Assembly: GCF_910589235.1 (NCBI RefSeq)
Contig: NC_060961.1
Span: forward strand, 6,795,940-6,859,939
Source: Vespa crabro
Taxonomy: Eukaryota > Arthropoda > Insecta > Hymenoptera > Vespidae
Direction: 5' to 3'
Length of the DNA: 64,000 nt
Under the pieces are notes generated by a model. The model searched no databases. It saw nothing but the letters and a program-made list of their open reading frames with translations, and had not been told where the DNA came from. Below, piece after piece: positions 49,559 to 60,900 of the stretch. Both the position numbers and the translations under genes were made by a program. Every line of letters begins with the position of its first letter. Positions within the stretch are counted from its first letter, which is position 1.

Positions 49559-51632
49559 ATGGATAAAATCGAATTCTTTTGTGACGCTTTGAAACGTATT
49601 CGCATTGAAACTGAAAATGGTAAAATTTTCTTTATATATATATATATGTGTATATTTTATTATATGGGTAGACACACATATATATACTCTTGACACTAAG
49701 CATTCGTAAACACGCACATACATACATATTAGTTTTCTTTAATGTTTGTCAAGGTGCGGATCGAATAACCGAAGAAGGTATACTACCGACCACAATAAAT
49801 GGAATACCAATACGGAAATTGTTTGTTAGTAATGTAGCACAAAGGGTATGTTTCTTATTATTATCGTACGGTTTTTTATTCTTTAGTTTATAAAGTGTCA
49901 ACAGTGGCGCCTGGAGAAGGGCTACCCTCCATCCATACTTATTTGAATTTCTCTTTATCTTATCTCTCCATAAATTTTTTTCTCTTTTCAACCAATCAAT
50001 GTCATTATCTGAGAATCGATATATTAATACTTAAAATTATGATTTAAAAGATTAGAGATTTCTAATATAAAAATTAATTTTTATGAAAAGATCGAAAAAA
50101 TTTTTTTGAGGTTAAATACAAAATCTTTTTTAGAACGTAGATTGATTCTTGTCATTTTTGAGTAAAAAAGAAATTTGATGAAAAGCAATATTGTGGAAAA
50201 AAATTATTTTTTTATTTATTTATTTTTTATCTATCGTCAAAATAAACAAAATAAAGAAAATAAACAAAATAAACAACTCAATTCAATAAATTATTTCTTC
50301 AGCTTCTGTATATATTAATTTTTGTTTAAAAGCTATTAGTGTTATGAGAAAAAATTATTTGATAGTATTTGTTTTAATTTTATTTTATATAGGCTGAAAC
50401 AATACTGTCTAAAAATCATAATGTAATAATAACTTATGATCTTCCCCAGTTGGCTTGTAAAATACAAAAATAATTATTTTCAAGGAAAATATATTAATTG
50501 TACTTTTTACAGACTACTTATAAAGAATTAGCTGCATTATTTTCTAAATATGGAAAAGTCGAAAGTTGTTATTTGAAAACAACTCACAGTAAAAATAATT
50601 ATGCATTTGTTACGTTCAGTAATGTTACGAGCGCAATAAGGTAAGATGACAGTTTTTTCACCATATGAAGTAAAAAGTCTATAAATATAGAATAAACTTT
50701 TCTATTTTTCTTTTTTTTTTGTTTTTATTTATAGAGCAAGAGAAGATGGAAGTAAGAAAGAAATTAATTTACATAATAGAGATTTAAAAGTTATGCCAGC
50801 AGATCCGTGGCATCAACCAGACAGTATACAAATTAAAAGTTATACTTTGATAAAGGATATAAATAAATCTCGTAAGAAGTCTTCTATGGAAGAAACTAAT
50901 CATAATTCTGTACAAAATTATATAAATGCTCCGATTGATGCTTTAAATGACGATTGTTTAATGCACATTTTTCTTTATTTACCAATTAAGAATAGAATTG
51001 TTATAGAAAGAGGTAAAATAATATTTGATTTCTCTATCGGTATGTTTTATTATTTCAAAATTCTATAATATATATTTTTAATAAATTTTACTTATTATAC
51101 TTTCAGTATGTAAACGTTGGAGAGCTGTGGCTCAAAAATCATGGTATGCTGTAAAAAAGTTAGACCTTTCTTATCATACATGGGGAATTTCACCAGATGA
51201 TAAAAAGATTTGTACATCCGATTTACGTGAAGTATTATTACGATGCGGTAGATTTTTAAATCATATAGATTTTTCGCAATGTTATCCCTCTTTAACACGA
51301 AGTACTTTACTCATTATTGGTAGATTTTGTCATAATTTAGAAATAGTTGATATTAGCGGACTTGAAATATCTTCATCGGGCATAGAATTATTAGCTAGGA
51401 ATTGTACAAATATAAAAAAGCTTAACTTAGGTTATTCAATGCACTATTCGACGCACATTTGTGATAGAGACTTTATAATGTTATTTGAAATGAACAAAGG
51501 CCTAAGGTACTTGAATCTTTATCAGATTAACATATCGGGCAAGTGCCTAAATTTTCTCTCATCTAATGCATTTGAAGAGCTTGTTTTAAATTCTTGTGAT
51601 GGTATTCAAGAATTACACTTTGCCAATGTAAG

Positions 51633-51682
<50 letters not shown>

Positions 51683-52551
51683 AATCCTATATTTTTCAGT
51701 GATTTGATATTTACATAAAATAATATATATACGTTTGATTAAATTTTATATTATTGATTTAGGCATTAGCAAATCTGACCAGTTTGAAAAGTTTGTTGAT
51801 AAAGGACTGTATATGTGTTACAAGTCGTATATTAGAAGCAATTGGAAAATATTGCACAAATCTTAAAGAATTCGAGTTAACTAGAGAATGTCTATTTCTA
51901 TCTGTCCCCATATGTGAAGATGCATTACAAATAACGCAACTCGTTAATCTTGAGATTCTGAGACTTATACAAAATGTCTTTATAAATGATGATTTTTTAA
52001 TTGTTTTGGCTTCAAAATGTAGACAACTGATCTATTTAGATATTAATGGTAAGCTAGAATTATTAAATATAATTATAATAACTTATCATTATAATAATAC
52101 ATAACAATCAAGTATAATATTTCAATTAATGTATTATTAATATGATTTTTCAGGCTGTCAAAACGTCACTGATACGGGTTTACAAGCTGTGGCAACTTTA
52201 CCAAGATTAGAAACTTTAATAATTAGCAATTTGAATAAAGTAACAGCTATAGGTTTGGACAATATGTGTAACATAAGACAACTAGAATGCAAATCTTGTA
52301 TTTCGATTAATGATACAGGCTTAGCTATCCTTATTCATGTATCTCCTAATTTGGAACTACTTGATCTCACTGGTTGCAAGGGTATAACTAATAATATTAT
52401 TGACGTGGCTGAATATGTTACAAGTCGTAGGTCCAATAATATTTTCTTAAAAATATATATTGGTGGAACTAGTATAACCCGTTATAATCATACATCCCCT
52501 AATTTGCTATTACTTCGCATACCCTCTAACAAAGTACCTAAAAGTGTTTAA
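49559..52551 (+). CDS. RRM + F-box + leucine-rich-repeat protein (EEED8.10-like)
   Basis: 587 codons plus stop. Exons: 49559-49619, 49754-49845, 50513-50640, 50735-51012, 51107-51627, 51763-52048, 52154-52551; lengths sum to 1764 nt. An RRM lies at about residues 41-112 (RNP2-like KLFVSNV, RNP1-like NNYAFVTF). The F-box lies at about 157-205 (DALNDDCLMHIFLYLPIKNR ... VCKRWRAVAQKSW). Leucine-rich repeats of the FBXL type follow to the C-terminus (LEIVDISGLEISSSGIELLA, LIYLDINGCQNVTDTGL, LELLDLTGCKGITN). F-box proteins recruit targets to SCF ubiquitin ligases through Skp1; the RRM suggests an RNA or RNP target. The same architecture is known for C. elegans EEED8.10. An AT microsatellite starts 9 bases after the donor at 51628. 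A short exon-like stretch at 50394-50457 was left out because the RRM reads through correctly without it. Confidence 0.88.
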
Positions 52552-54117
52552 ATTTAAATTTAAATATAACTATATGTAATTATGCAATGGATATATTTAC
52601 TATAAATAATCAAATAATACAGAATATAGTAATACTCAGGTCTTATGTTAGATATTTGGAGTTTCCAAACTCATTGATTGAAACAAAAAAAAAAAGAAAG
52701 AAAAAAAAGGACCACACACGTGTGAAGATATAATGAATAAAGCGGGTCATTGTTTAATAATCCTTAATCAACGCCAATGAACTGACAACCTTCTTTACTG
52801 ATTTATATACGTTTATAGTATTTGTACAAGAATTGAAAAAAAAAAGAAAAAAGAAAAAAAAGTGTTTTTTACAGGAACAGTATTAGTACATAACTTGTGT
52901 ATTGTTTGTAAAAAGAAAAGAAAAAAAAAAAAGATTATTTGTTATATGAAATTTAATATACTGTGTAATATCTATTAAAATAAATCTATATAAATAAAAG
53001 AATAACTTAATACTATTCATCACTTTTGGTTTTTTAATTGTTTAAGCCAACAATGAATCCAGGCGTAATTTTGATTCGTTTTAAAGATGAAGATTTAAAC
53101 AAGGAGACGATTTTCTTGAATTAATAAAAAAGTTTTATGTTCAATAGCTCGTAAATTTTGTGTGAAGTCAACAAAAATGAACTTTTTACTGACTTTAGTT
53201 ATCGAATTAGTTTTCTTTTGTATTTCGACAAGTAAATGTCGAAATTCTTTATTTTCATATAGGCTAAGCTTTTACTTTCAATTATTTTATAATTATTTAA
53301 ACAATATATAAATATATACGGTATATAATAAATTAATACTTAAACAATACATTTGCTTAAACATTACATGACTTGAAACACATATTAAACATAAAATAAT
53401 TTGAATTTATTATCCAATTAGATTTGAATTTTGACGTCACAGATGTTGGCTTCATCTAATATAAAAAAAAAAAAAAAAAAAACGAACTTTTTACGGATTT
53501 TGACAATTATTGGCTTAGTTTTTCTGCATTCGTTCTTTTAATCAATTTGTAATCGTTTTCTATTACAATAGAGTAAACAAAAATAATTTAAATTGAATTT
53601 TATAATAAATAGAAAACATACAAGTTATATTCTTACGGAAGAATATAAAACCTTTCGATTTCGTGAAATATACGATGGTTCTTTTTGATTACAAATTTAA
53701 ATTATACATATAGTTTAGCATAATAAACAATTTGAAAATCAAATTATTTTATTAACATTTAAATAATAGGACACTTTTAGGAACCTTGTAAGGATCGTAA
53801 GACGCAATGTATATAAAATAAATTCAATTTTAATCTTTCGACAAAAATAAATCGCTGAACTCGGGAGGGAATAATTATTAAATAAGATTATTTTACTAAC
53901 AATATCTGTATATTTCGGAAAATTTCCAAAATCTTTTCACTTTAATTCTGACTAAACCTTGAAGTATTTACACTTTACATTGCTTCTTACATCTTCTATC
54001 TATATTCAGTAATAAATAGTCGTCTTTATTTACTTAAACGGATAGTCATATAATAGTTTAAATAATTATTCTATATTAATTAGTTTAGTTTCTCTAAGGT
54101 GAAATCCTTAGGGGAGG

Positions 54118-54829
54118 GTTCTTGGGCAAGTCTTCTTTTTTTACCAGGGAATATCGAGCTTGATTTTGATTTTTGAACGTTCTTTAAAATATCCATTTCT
54201 TGTTCTGAGTTCTCACATGCGCACACATTCTAGGTTTCTTTTTTTTTCTACTTCCCTTTCTCATCTACTCTTTCTTTATTAATCTTCTTCCTCTTTCTCC
54301 TCATCTTTTTTCTTTTTCTACTAATCTTCTTCTATTTCCTATTAATTTTCTTCTCTCATTATTCTTTTCTTTCTTCTTTTTCACCACTAATTTCTTTCTT
54401 TTCTTTTTCTCATTTTCTTCTCTCTCTCTCTTTCTCTCTCTCTTTATCTATCTCTCTTTCTCTTTCTTCTTCTTTTGAAGCTAAATCATCGAGGGATGGA
54501 TAACTGAGGGATGAATTCTCTTCTCCTTTGGTGTGGATCTTTGAATAGACTGCTTTTTCTTAATATTGTATAAAGTTCTTGGGTGGTACTTTTGAGTATG
54601 GGATTTGAGTTGGTTTTCTTCATTAAGGAAATATCGTACTCGATTTTGTTGCTTTCATTTTACTCGAGTGGAGAGATCTGCGAGATGTCCACTTTTTGTT
54701 CGCAGTTTCATCGATTTCACATGTGTGCGCGCGTTCCAAATTTCTTCTCTTTTTCTTCTTCTCTTCTTTTCTTTCCCTTTTTCTCTTCGTTTCTTTCTCT
54801 TCTTCTCTTTAAACTAGATTATCGAGGGA
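54118..54829. repeat. diverged tandem duplication, two non-coding units
   Basis: Unit 1 is 54118-54496 and unit 2 is 54575-54829. Matching landmarks in the same order: GTTCTTGGG; GGAATATCG/GGAAATATCG followed by a GATTTTG word; a TGTTCTGAGTT/TGTTCGCAGTT word; CACATGCGCACACATTC versus CACATGTGTGCGCGCGTTCC; a pyrimidine-rich stretch; and AATCATCGAGGGA versus GATTATCGAGGGA. Units differ in the length of the pyrimidine tract. Not coding. Confidence 0.6.
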
Positions 54830-56183
54830 ACAATTTATCTGCAAAGGCGAGGACTGCTATATCGGCGCAGATACGATATATCGTCGGCGGCCCTAATTTA
54901 AACGCGTACAGATAGGATAGGGAGAACATCTTCAGATAGCCTTGGGAATTGGAATTCTCGGTAAGGTCATATCACCACGGTACCGCGGATTTTCGAGTAG
55001 AGTCACAGTTTAACCAGTGGGTCTACAGACATAGCAACCTTCACGTGGTGAGACCAGGACAGGTATTATTTTGCAATATATCGAAATATATATATTTATA
55101 TCTAAATTATATAACGCAAGTTCTACAGGGTGAATAAATGGCTTTTTAAATAAGCTTTAGCTATGTATAAGTTTAACTAGAAACAAAATATATATTTATA
55201 ATTTGTACAATTAAGAAACAATTTTTTGTTAATTTATCTTTAAACAAGTAAAATTTGGTCTATGATTTTTTCTTGCGTATGGTTAGTTATAAAATAGTGT
55301 ACTATTATTATTATTATAAAAAAATTGTATAATCTAAACAAATTTGTACACCGATGCGATTAGTCGCATAATTGTGATAATTTTTCTCGTCTATTTTTGT
55401 TGTTCATATTTTGTCCATATAACTGTCTCTGAAATCATATATCTCTAAATCATATTCGAGCAAAAGTTAATGAACAGCTTTATTTACAGAAGTCAGTCGA
55501 TTAAATCGAAAATAATCGACCGTTATATATCGGCTATATACAAAAAATAAATGAAATTATTTTAACAATGCTTTGAAATTTCACTGTGAAACACAAATCT
55601 GTGGTAGAGAATAAATTTATTTTTACTTTTTTATATATATATTTTTTTATTTTTTCTTTAGTGTGATTATAACATTTAGATAATTAATATAACTGCAATT
55701 ATCCATATCTTTTTGCAACGAAGAATTTGCACATATTATAATAATACGAGCCATAATAAAAGATCCTATATATTTAAATTGAAAATACACACTGCGCACC
55801 TTGAAACTAATATCACTAATGTTTCTATCGACATATGATACATCTTGCAACCTGATATTTTAACAGCCAAACAATATTCGCTTATATTACTTTTATTTAT
55901 TTATTTATTATTAATTTATTATTAAACATATGCCACGCTAACCAGCATTACGCGATTATCATTATCATTATTATTATATATAAACATATTAAGAAACATC
56001 TCAGTTCTTGGAGGGGGCTTGCGTCTTACGCTTTTATTCATATTAACGAAATATATACGTTCATCATGTTTTGTAAACATTCTTATTGTAATACACTCCG
56101 ATATATTTTAAGCCAAATCGGAATAGGCTGATACTGCCTATACCTGCAGTTGGATCTATGAAAATCGTCTTTCAGACAAGCGG

Positions 56184-56191
56184 AGAGAGAG

Positions 56192-56256
<65 letters not shown>

Positions 56257-56264
56257 GAGAGATA
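56184..56264. repeat. (GA)n microsatellite
   Basis: GA tract with a few AAA interruptions. Confidence 0.9.
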
Positions 56265-56448
56265 GTTAGGTACGATCGTTTTTAATAGAATTACATACAT
56301 TATCTCATATATTCATATACACCATCTATGTATGTGTATGTGTAACATAGACCAATTGCGTTTGCTTTTATCATATAAAGCAATTTGTCTTGGTACACAT
56401 AATATTGATCAAGATCACTGTTCTTTCTCTCTTATATATTTTTTTTTA

Positions 56449-56493
<45 letters not shown>

Positions 56494-56785
56494 TAAGGAT
56501 CCGATGACAATACATTTAACCGTGTAATACTCACAAAAGTTATATATATACACACATAGCTGTATGTGTATATGTATACACATAGCTGTATGTATACACA
56601 TGGCTTGAAATATAACATATAGTATACAGTGTGACAATAGAGATACTAGTATCTAAATGTTTAAATGTCCATGAATATAAAGCTAATCATTAAGCGACGA
56701 AGATAGTTTATCGAATGTAATTTATTGAAATTACATAGGAGAAACTTGTTGCATAATTATACGACAAATGCATTTATAAGTATAA

Positions 56786-56839
<54 letters not shown>

Positions 56840-57988
56840 TGTGAACACATGGACATATTTTAAGATCACACTAACACTTGTATCTTTTGACATTTTACAT
56901 TCGAGGCCACATTTATTTATATAAGAGATTTTCATATTGCGACTTAATAATTTAGATCAATCATATACACGAAAGGAAATCATTTTTATTATTAATGTAT
57001 TAACTTTGAGCGTAGAAATTATTTATCTCATTTGGAAGATATTTTTCAAAATTGATTTTTTTTGATAATGTCTACAACGTGAGTATATACTCTTATCGTA
57101 GCCTCGTTATATATACATATATATGTATGTATATGATATAAAAGAACTATATGAAACTGCAATGAGCGACGGAACAAAGTCTTTTCAATGATATATGTTT
57201 GTATGTGTGTTTGTATCTGTGTATTAGTATGTAAATAACATTCTAAGGATGTCAGGTACAAATTTTCTATGAATAACTTGACCTAGCTAATATTCTTCGA
57301 ATCGTTTCTTTCATACACCTGATGCTCATATTTATGTATCCTAATATCATCACAGGGAACACATTCTATATCGATCGGTGTAATTTGAAACATATCGTAT
57401 AAACTGTTTATATATATCTTACATACTTTCCAAAAATAATAATAAGAATAATCCTAACTTTTTTTTTAGAGATTAAAACTAATCATTCGAATATAAGAAC
57501 AGTGGCGTTAAATGGGATGAATTATTTTTATATAATAATGATTGTTAATAAGAATTTTCTCTATACATTATTCTCTCTATGTACAAACATATATGATCTT
57601 TCGTTTAAATCATATTTCTTTTTTTTTCTTTTCTTTTTCTTTTCAATTGAATCGTTTCATTAATATCTTTCAATACGATTAAATGGCGATTCTGAACATG
57701 GATTTATCATAGTTGTTGAGTATTTTATAGCCATAAATAGAGTTTATACTTCGTTCTTAAGTATAAATAATCTTTGGGCTTCATCAAAATCTTATTTATC
57801 ATTTGATTGTTTAAAACAATAAGCGGTGAGATAGTCTAAGAAACATATAAAAGAAAAAATAATAGTAAAAATAATAAAAAGAAAAATAACGCCACTGCCT
57901 GATACAATCGAACGAAAGGAAAATAATAACTGACTTAGGAGTACTGAACGCGTATATAAGTAGTCAAGTATGTAAGAGTTACATTTAT

Positions 57989-60900
57989 TCAGGATTGTAC
58001 GTTCGCTAAACGAGTTGGAGTAGTTGGTTGAAGATCCATCGTACGGCATACCCAACCAGCAATGTCAACGTTCTCCGACTCAGCCGTTTTTATCCATTCG
58101 TGATTCTAAAATTATTATAGTATAAATTACAAAAATCTTTTAAAAGTAAAATTGTTAAGTTTATTATTAAAAATAGTTTGATACCATCAGTGTCTTTAAG
58201 TCTGCTCTCTCCGATGGATTTTTCTTCAAGCAACGATCAACAAAATCTGTGAATGCTTCACTGAAGAAGCCAGCTGGCAGTTTTGGTGGTGGTTCATTGA
58301 CGATATAATCTAATAACTCAAATATTGCCATAGGTCTTGGGCTACCTGCGCCTATAGACCATAAATATTACTATTATTATCGCATTGTGATATAGAATAA
58401 ATGATTTAACCTTTTGAGCGCTTAATATATCCGGCGCAAGCAATCCACGTGGACGGCGCGCACTTAGCTCGCTTTCGATTGCTAAAGACGGAATATATTT
58501 TGTCGTAAATGTTAACTTTGTCGATTAAATACACAAGGCGCAACTATTTAAATAATTTAAGAAAGTTATTTTCAAACATTAAATATTAATTTTAAATTAT
58601 CTTGAAACAATTATTAATACACAAACCGACAATGTTGTTCCTAAGGAACGCACATGTATACGTCTCATATGCTGATAGTATCTCAAGTGCAAGAGAAATT
58701 GAAAAAATTTATAAACACATATATGCGCCCATATTCTCCATACCGACTGCTTTCGCTAAACGCATATATACGTCCATAGCACTCAAAGGGTTAAGCATGC
58801 TACTTATTTGGATACTAACTATGTCCAGGTGACTGTTGAGCAGGTGTTGGTTCGCTATTTGTCGCAGCAGTCTCTGTTGAAGATTGACTTCCTGTTTGTG
58901 TGCCAAATATCGATGCCAACGTTTTTTCATCAGGTGGTGGAATGGGATACATACCGATAGCCATTTCAACGAGTGACAAACCTAACGACCAAATATCACT
59001 TTGCACGGAATAATGAGTACCTTGTAATCTTTCTGGCTGAAAATGTTATTATATAATTAGTATATAAAATATTTTTTAAAAATGACGTGAAAGAGATATT
59101 TTTGATTAGAAATATTTACCGACATATAACTCCTGGTACCAACGAACGAATTAGCCATGGAATCTATCAATTGACCAGAGACACCAAAATCACAAATCTT
59201 TATTTCTCCTGCACTATTTACAAGAATATTGCTTGGTTTAACGTCGCGATGCATGATAGCGTGCTTGTCGCGCAAATAACTTAGACCTTTCAGTACCTGA
59301 GAATAAAAAAAAAGAAAATATCAATTTTTTTTAGATGTACCCTGTAGAATCATAAAAGAAAAAAGAATACACACACACACATATATATATATGTGTGTGT
59401 GTGTATGTATGTATGTATGTATATATAATATACACAAAAGATAATACAAACACGAGTGAAGTGAGCTGAGCTGTAAAAATAGTATCAACAAATTAAACCT
59501 TAGTTATTATTATAGAAAATATCATTAAACAAATCATTGAAACAATATGACACAGACACAAGGAATGTCTGTAAAAAATCTTCGATCAAATTTGAATAAT
59601 TCTTTATCACAGTCCATAAAAAAAAGACTAACTGAAACAGAAATTGAAGCTCTTCGTAGTGATTTAATTACTACAGATCATACAATTCCTTTGGAAGAAT
59701 TATGCGCAAAATTCAATACAGATCTAGTGAATGGTCTTACAGAGAAAGAGGCTACACGATTACTTAAGAAAAATGGACCAAATGTGTTGTCTCCTCCAAA
59801 GGAAACACCTGAATATATCAAATTTTTACTATGCATGTTCAGTGGTTTCGCAAGCTTGTTGTGGATTTGCGCGGTTCTATGTTTCTTACTAGTCTTTATC
59901 AGTTATTTAATGAAAGAAGAACGAACTGGCATCGAATGGTTAGGTGTTATAATTGTCGTGATATGTCTCATATCTGGTATATTTGCTTATATACAAGAAA
60001 GCAAGAATACGAAAGTTATGGAATCGTTTAAGAAGATGGTACCTACTTTTGCGACAGCAATAAGAGACGGAAATAAAATACGTCTTGGAACCGAAGAATT
60101 AGTACTTGGTGATTTGGTAGAGATCAGACTTGGAGATAAAATACCTGCTGATATTAGGATAATTAAATGTAATGGATTGAGAGTTGAAAACTCGAGTATT
60201 ACTGGTGAAAACGAACCAGTTATTCGTACGGACTATCCAACAGATCTAAATCCTTTAGAATCTTCGAACGTTGCCTTTTTCTCTTCATTTGCCGTTGCTG
60301 GAGATGGGACAGGTATAGTTATTGCTGTCGGAGACAACACGATGATTGGTAGATTAGCAGGATTAACATCTTATGTAAAAAAGACTGAAACACCGATTGC
60401 TAAAGAGATCAAACATTTCGTTCATATTATCACAGTGGTTGCTATCATTTTTGGTTTAATTTTTTTTGGACTTTCTCTCATGTTAGAACCCGATGTAATC
60501 AAAGCCTTCACATATTTACTTGGTATCATTATCGCCAACGTGCCGGAAGTCTTGCTGATAACAGTGACCACTTGTTTGACCTTAACTGCTACAAAAATGG
60601 CTAATAAGAATTGTCTGGTAAAGAATTTGGAAGGTGTAGAAACTCTTGGTTCTACTTCGACAATCTGTTCCGATAAAACAGGAACTCTCACTCAAAATAG
60701 GATGTCAGTTTCACATATATGGTTTGGATATAATAGATTTTCTTTCTCACAGACAGAAAAGATCGGTGCAGAAAAAGATATATTGATGGAGAAACCTGCT
60801 TTCAATTATGTCTTGAGAGATGCCACTCTTTGTTTACGTGCTGAATTCATTGCAGAAAGTACACTTGTGGTACCAATTGAACAACGTAATGTTATAGGCG

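Larger units (their letters stand above)
52552..57988. other. gene-poor region between RRM-F-box and MEK genes
   Basis: 5.4 kb with no accepted gene. Contains a weak 40-bp direct repeat (53175-53215 and 53479-53523), a decayed tandem duplication (54118-54829), a less AT-rich patch at 54830-55070 ending in a possible donor (ACAG-GTATTA), a GA tract at 56184-56264 and AT tracts at 56453-56487 and 56786-56837. The stretch near 57990 is probably the MEK 3' UTR. Confidence 0.55.

Noticed and set aside
50394..50457. Possible extra exon in the RRM-F-box gene
   Set aside because: Preceded by an AG acceptor, but the RRM aligns properly only when exon 49754-49845 joins directly to 50513; inclusion would split the RRM.
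57046..57261. 71-codon ORF on - rich in Thr/His/Ile
   Set aside because: Derived from TATG/CATA-type simple repeats; no domain or splice context.
60422..60691. Antisense ORFs inside the ATPase gene (60.4-60.7, 61.3-61.5, 61.7-61.9 kb on -)
   Set aside because: Shadows of a highly conserved coding frame; no independent features.
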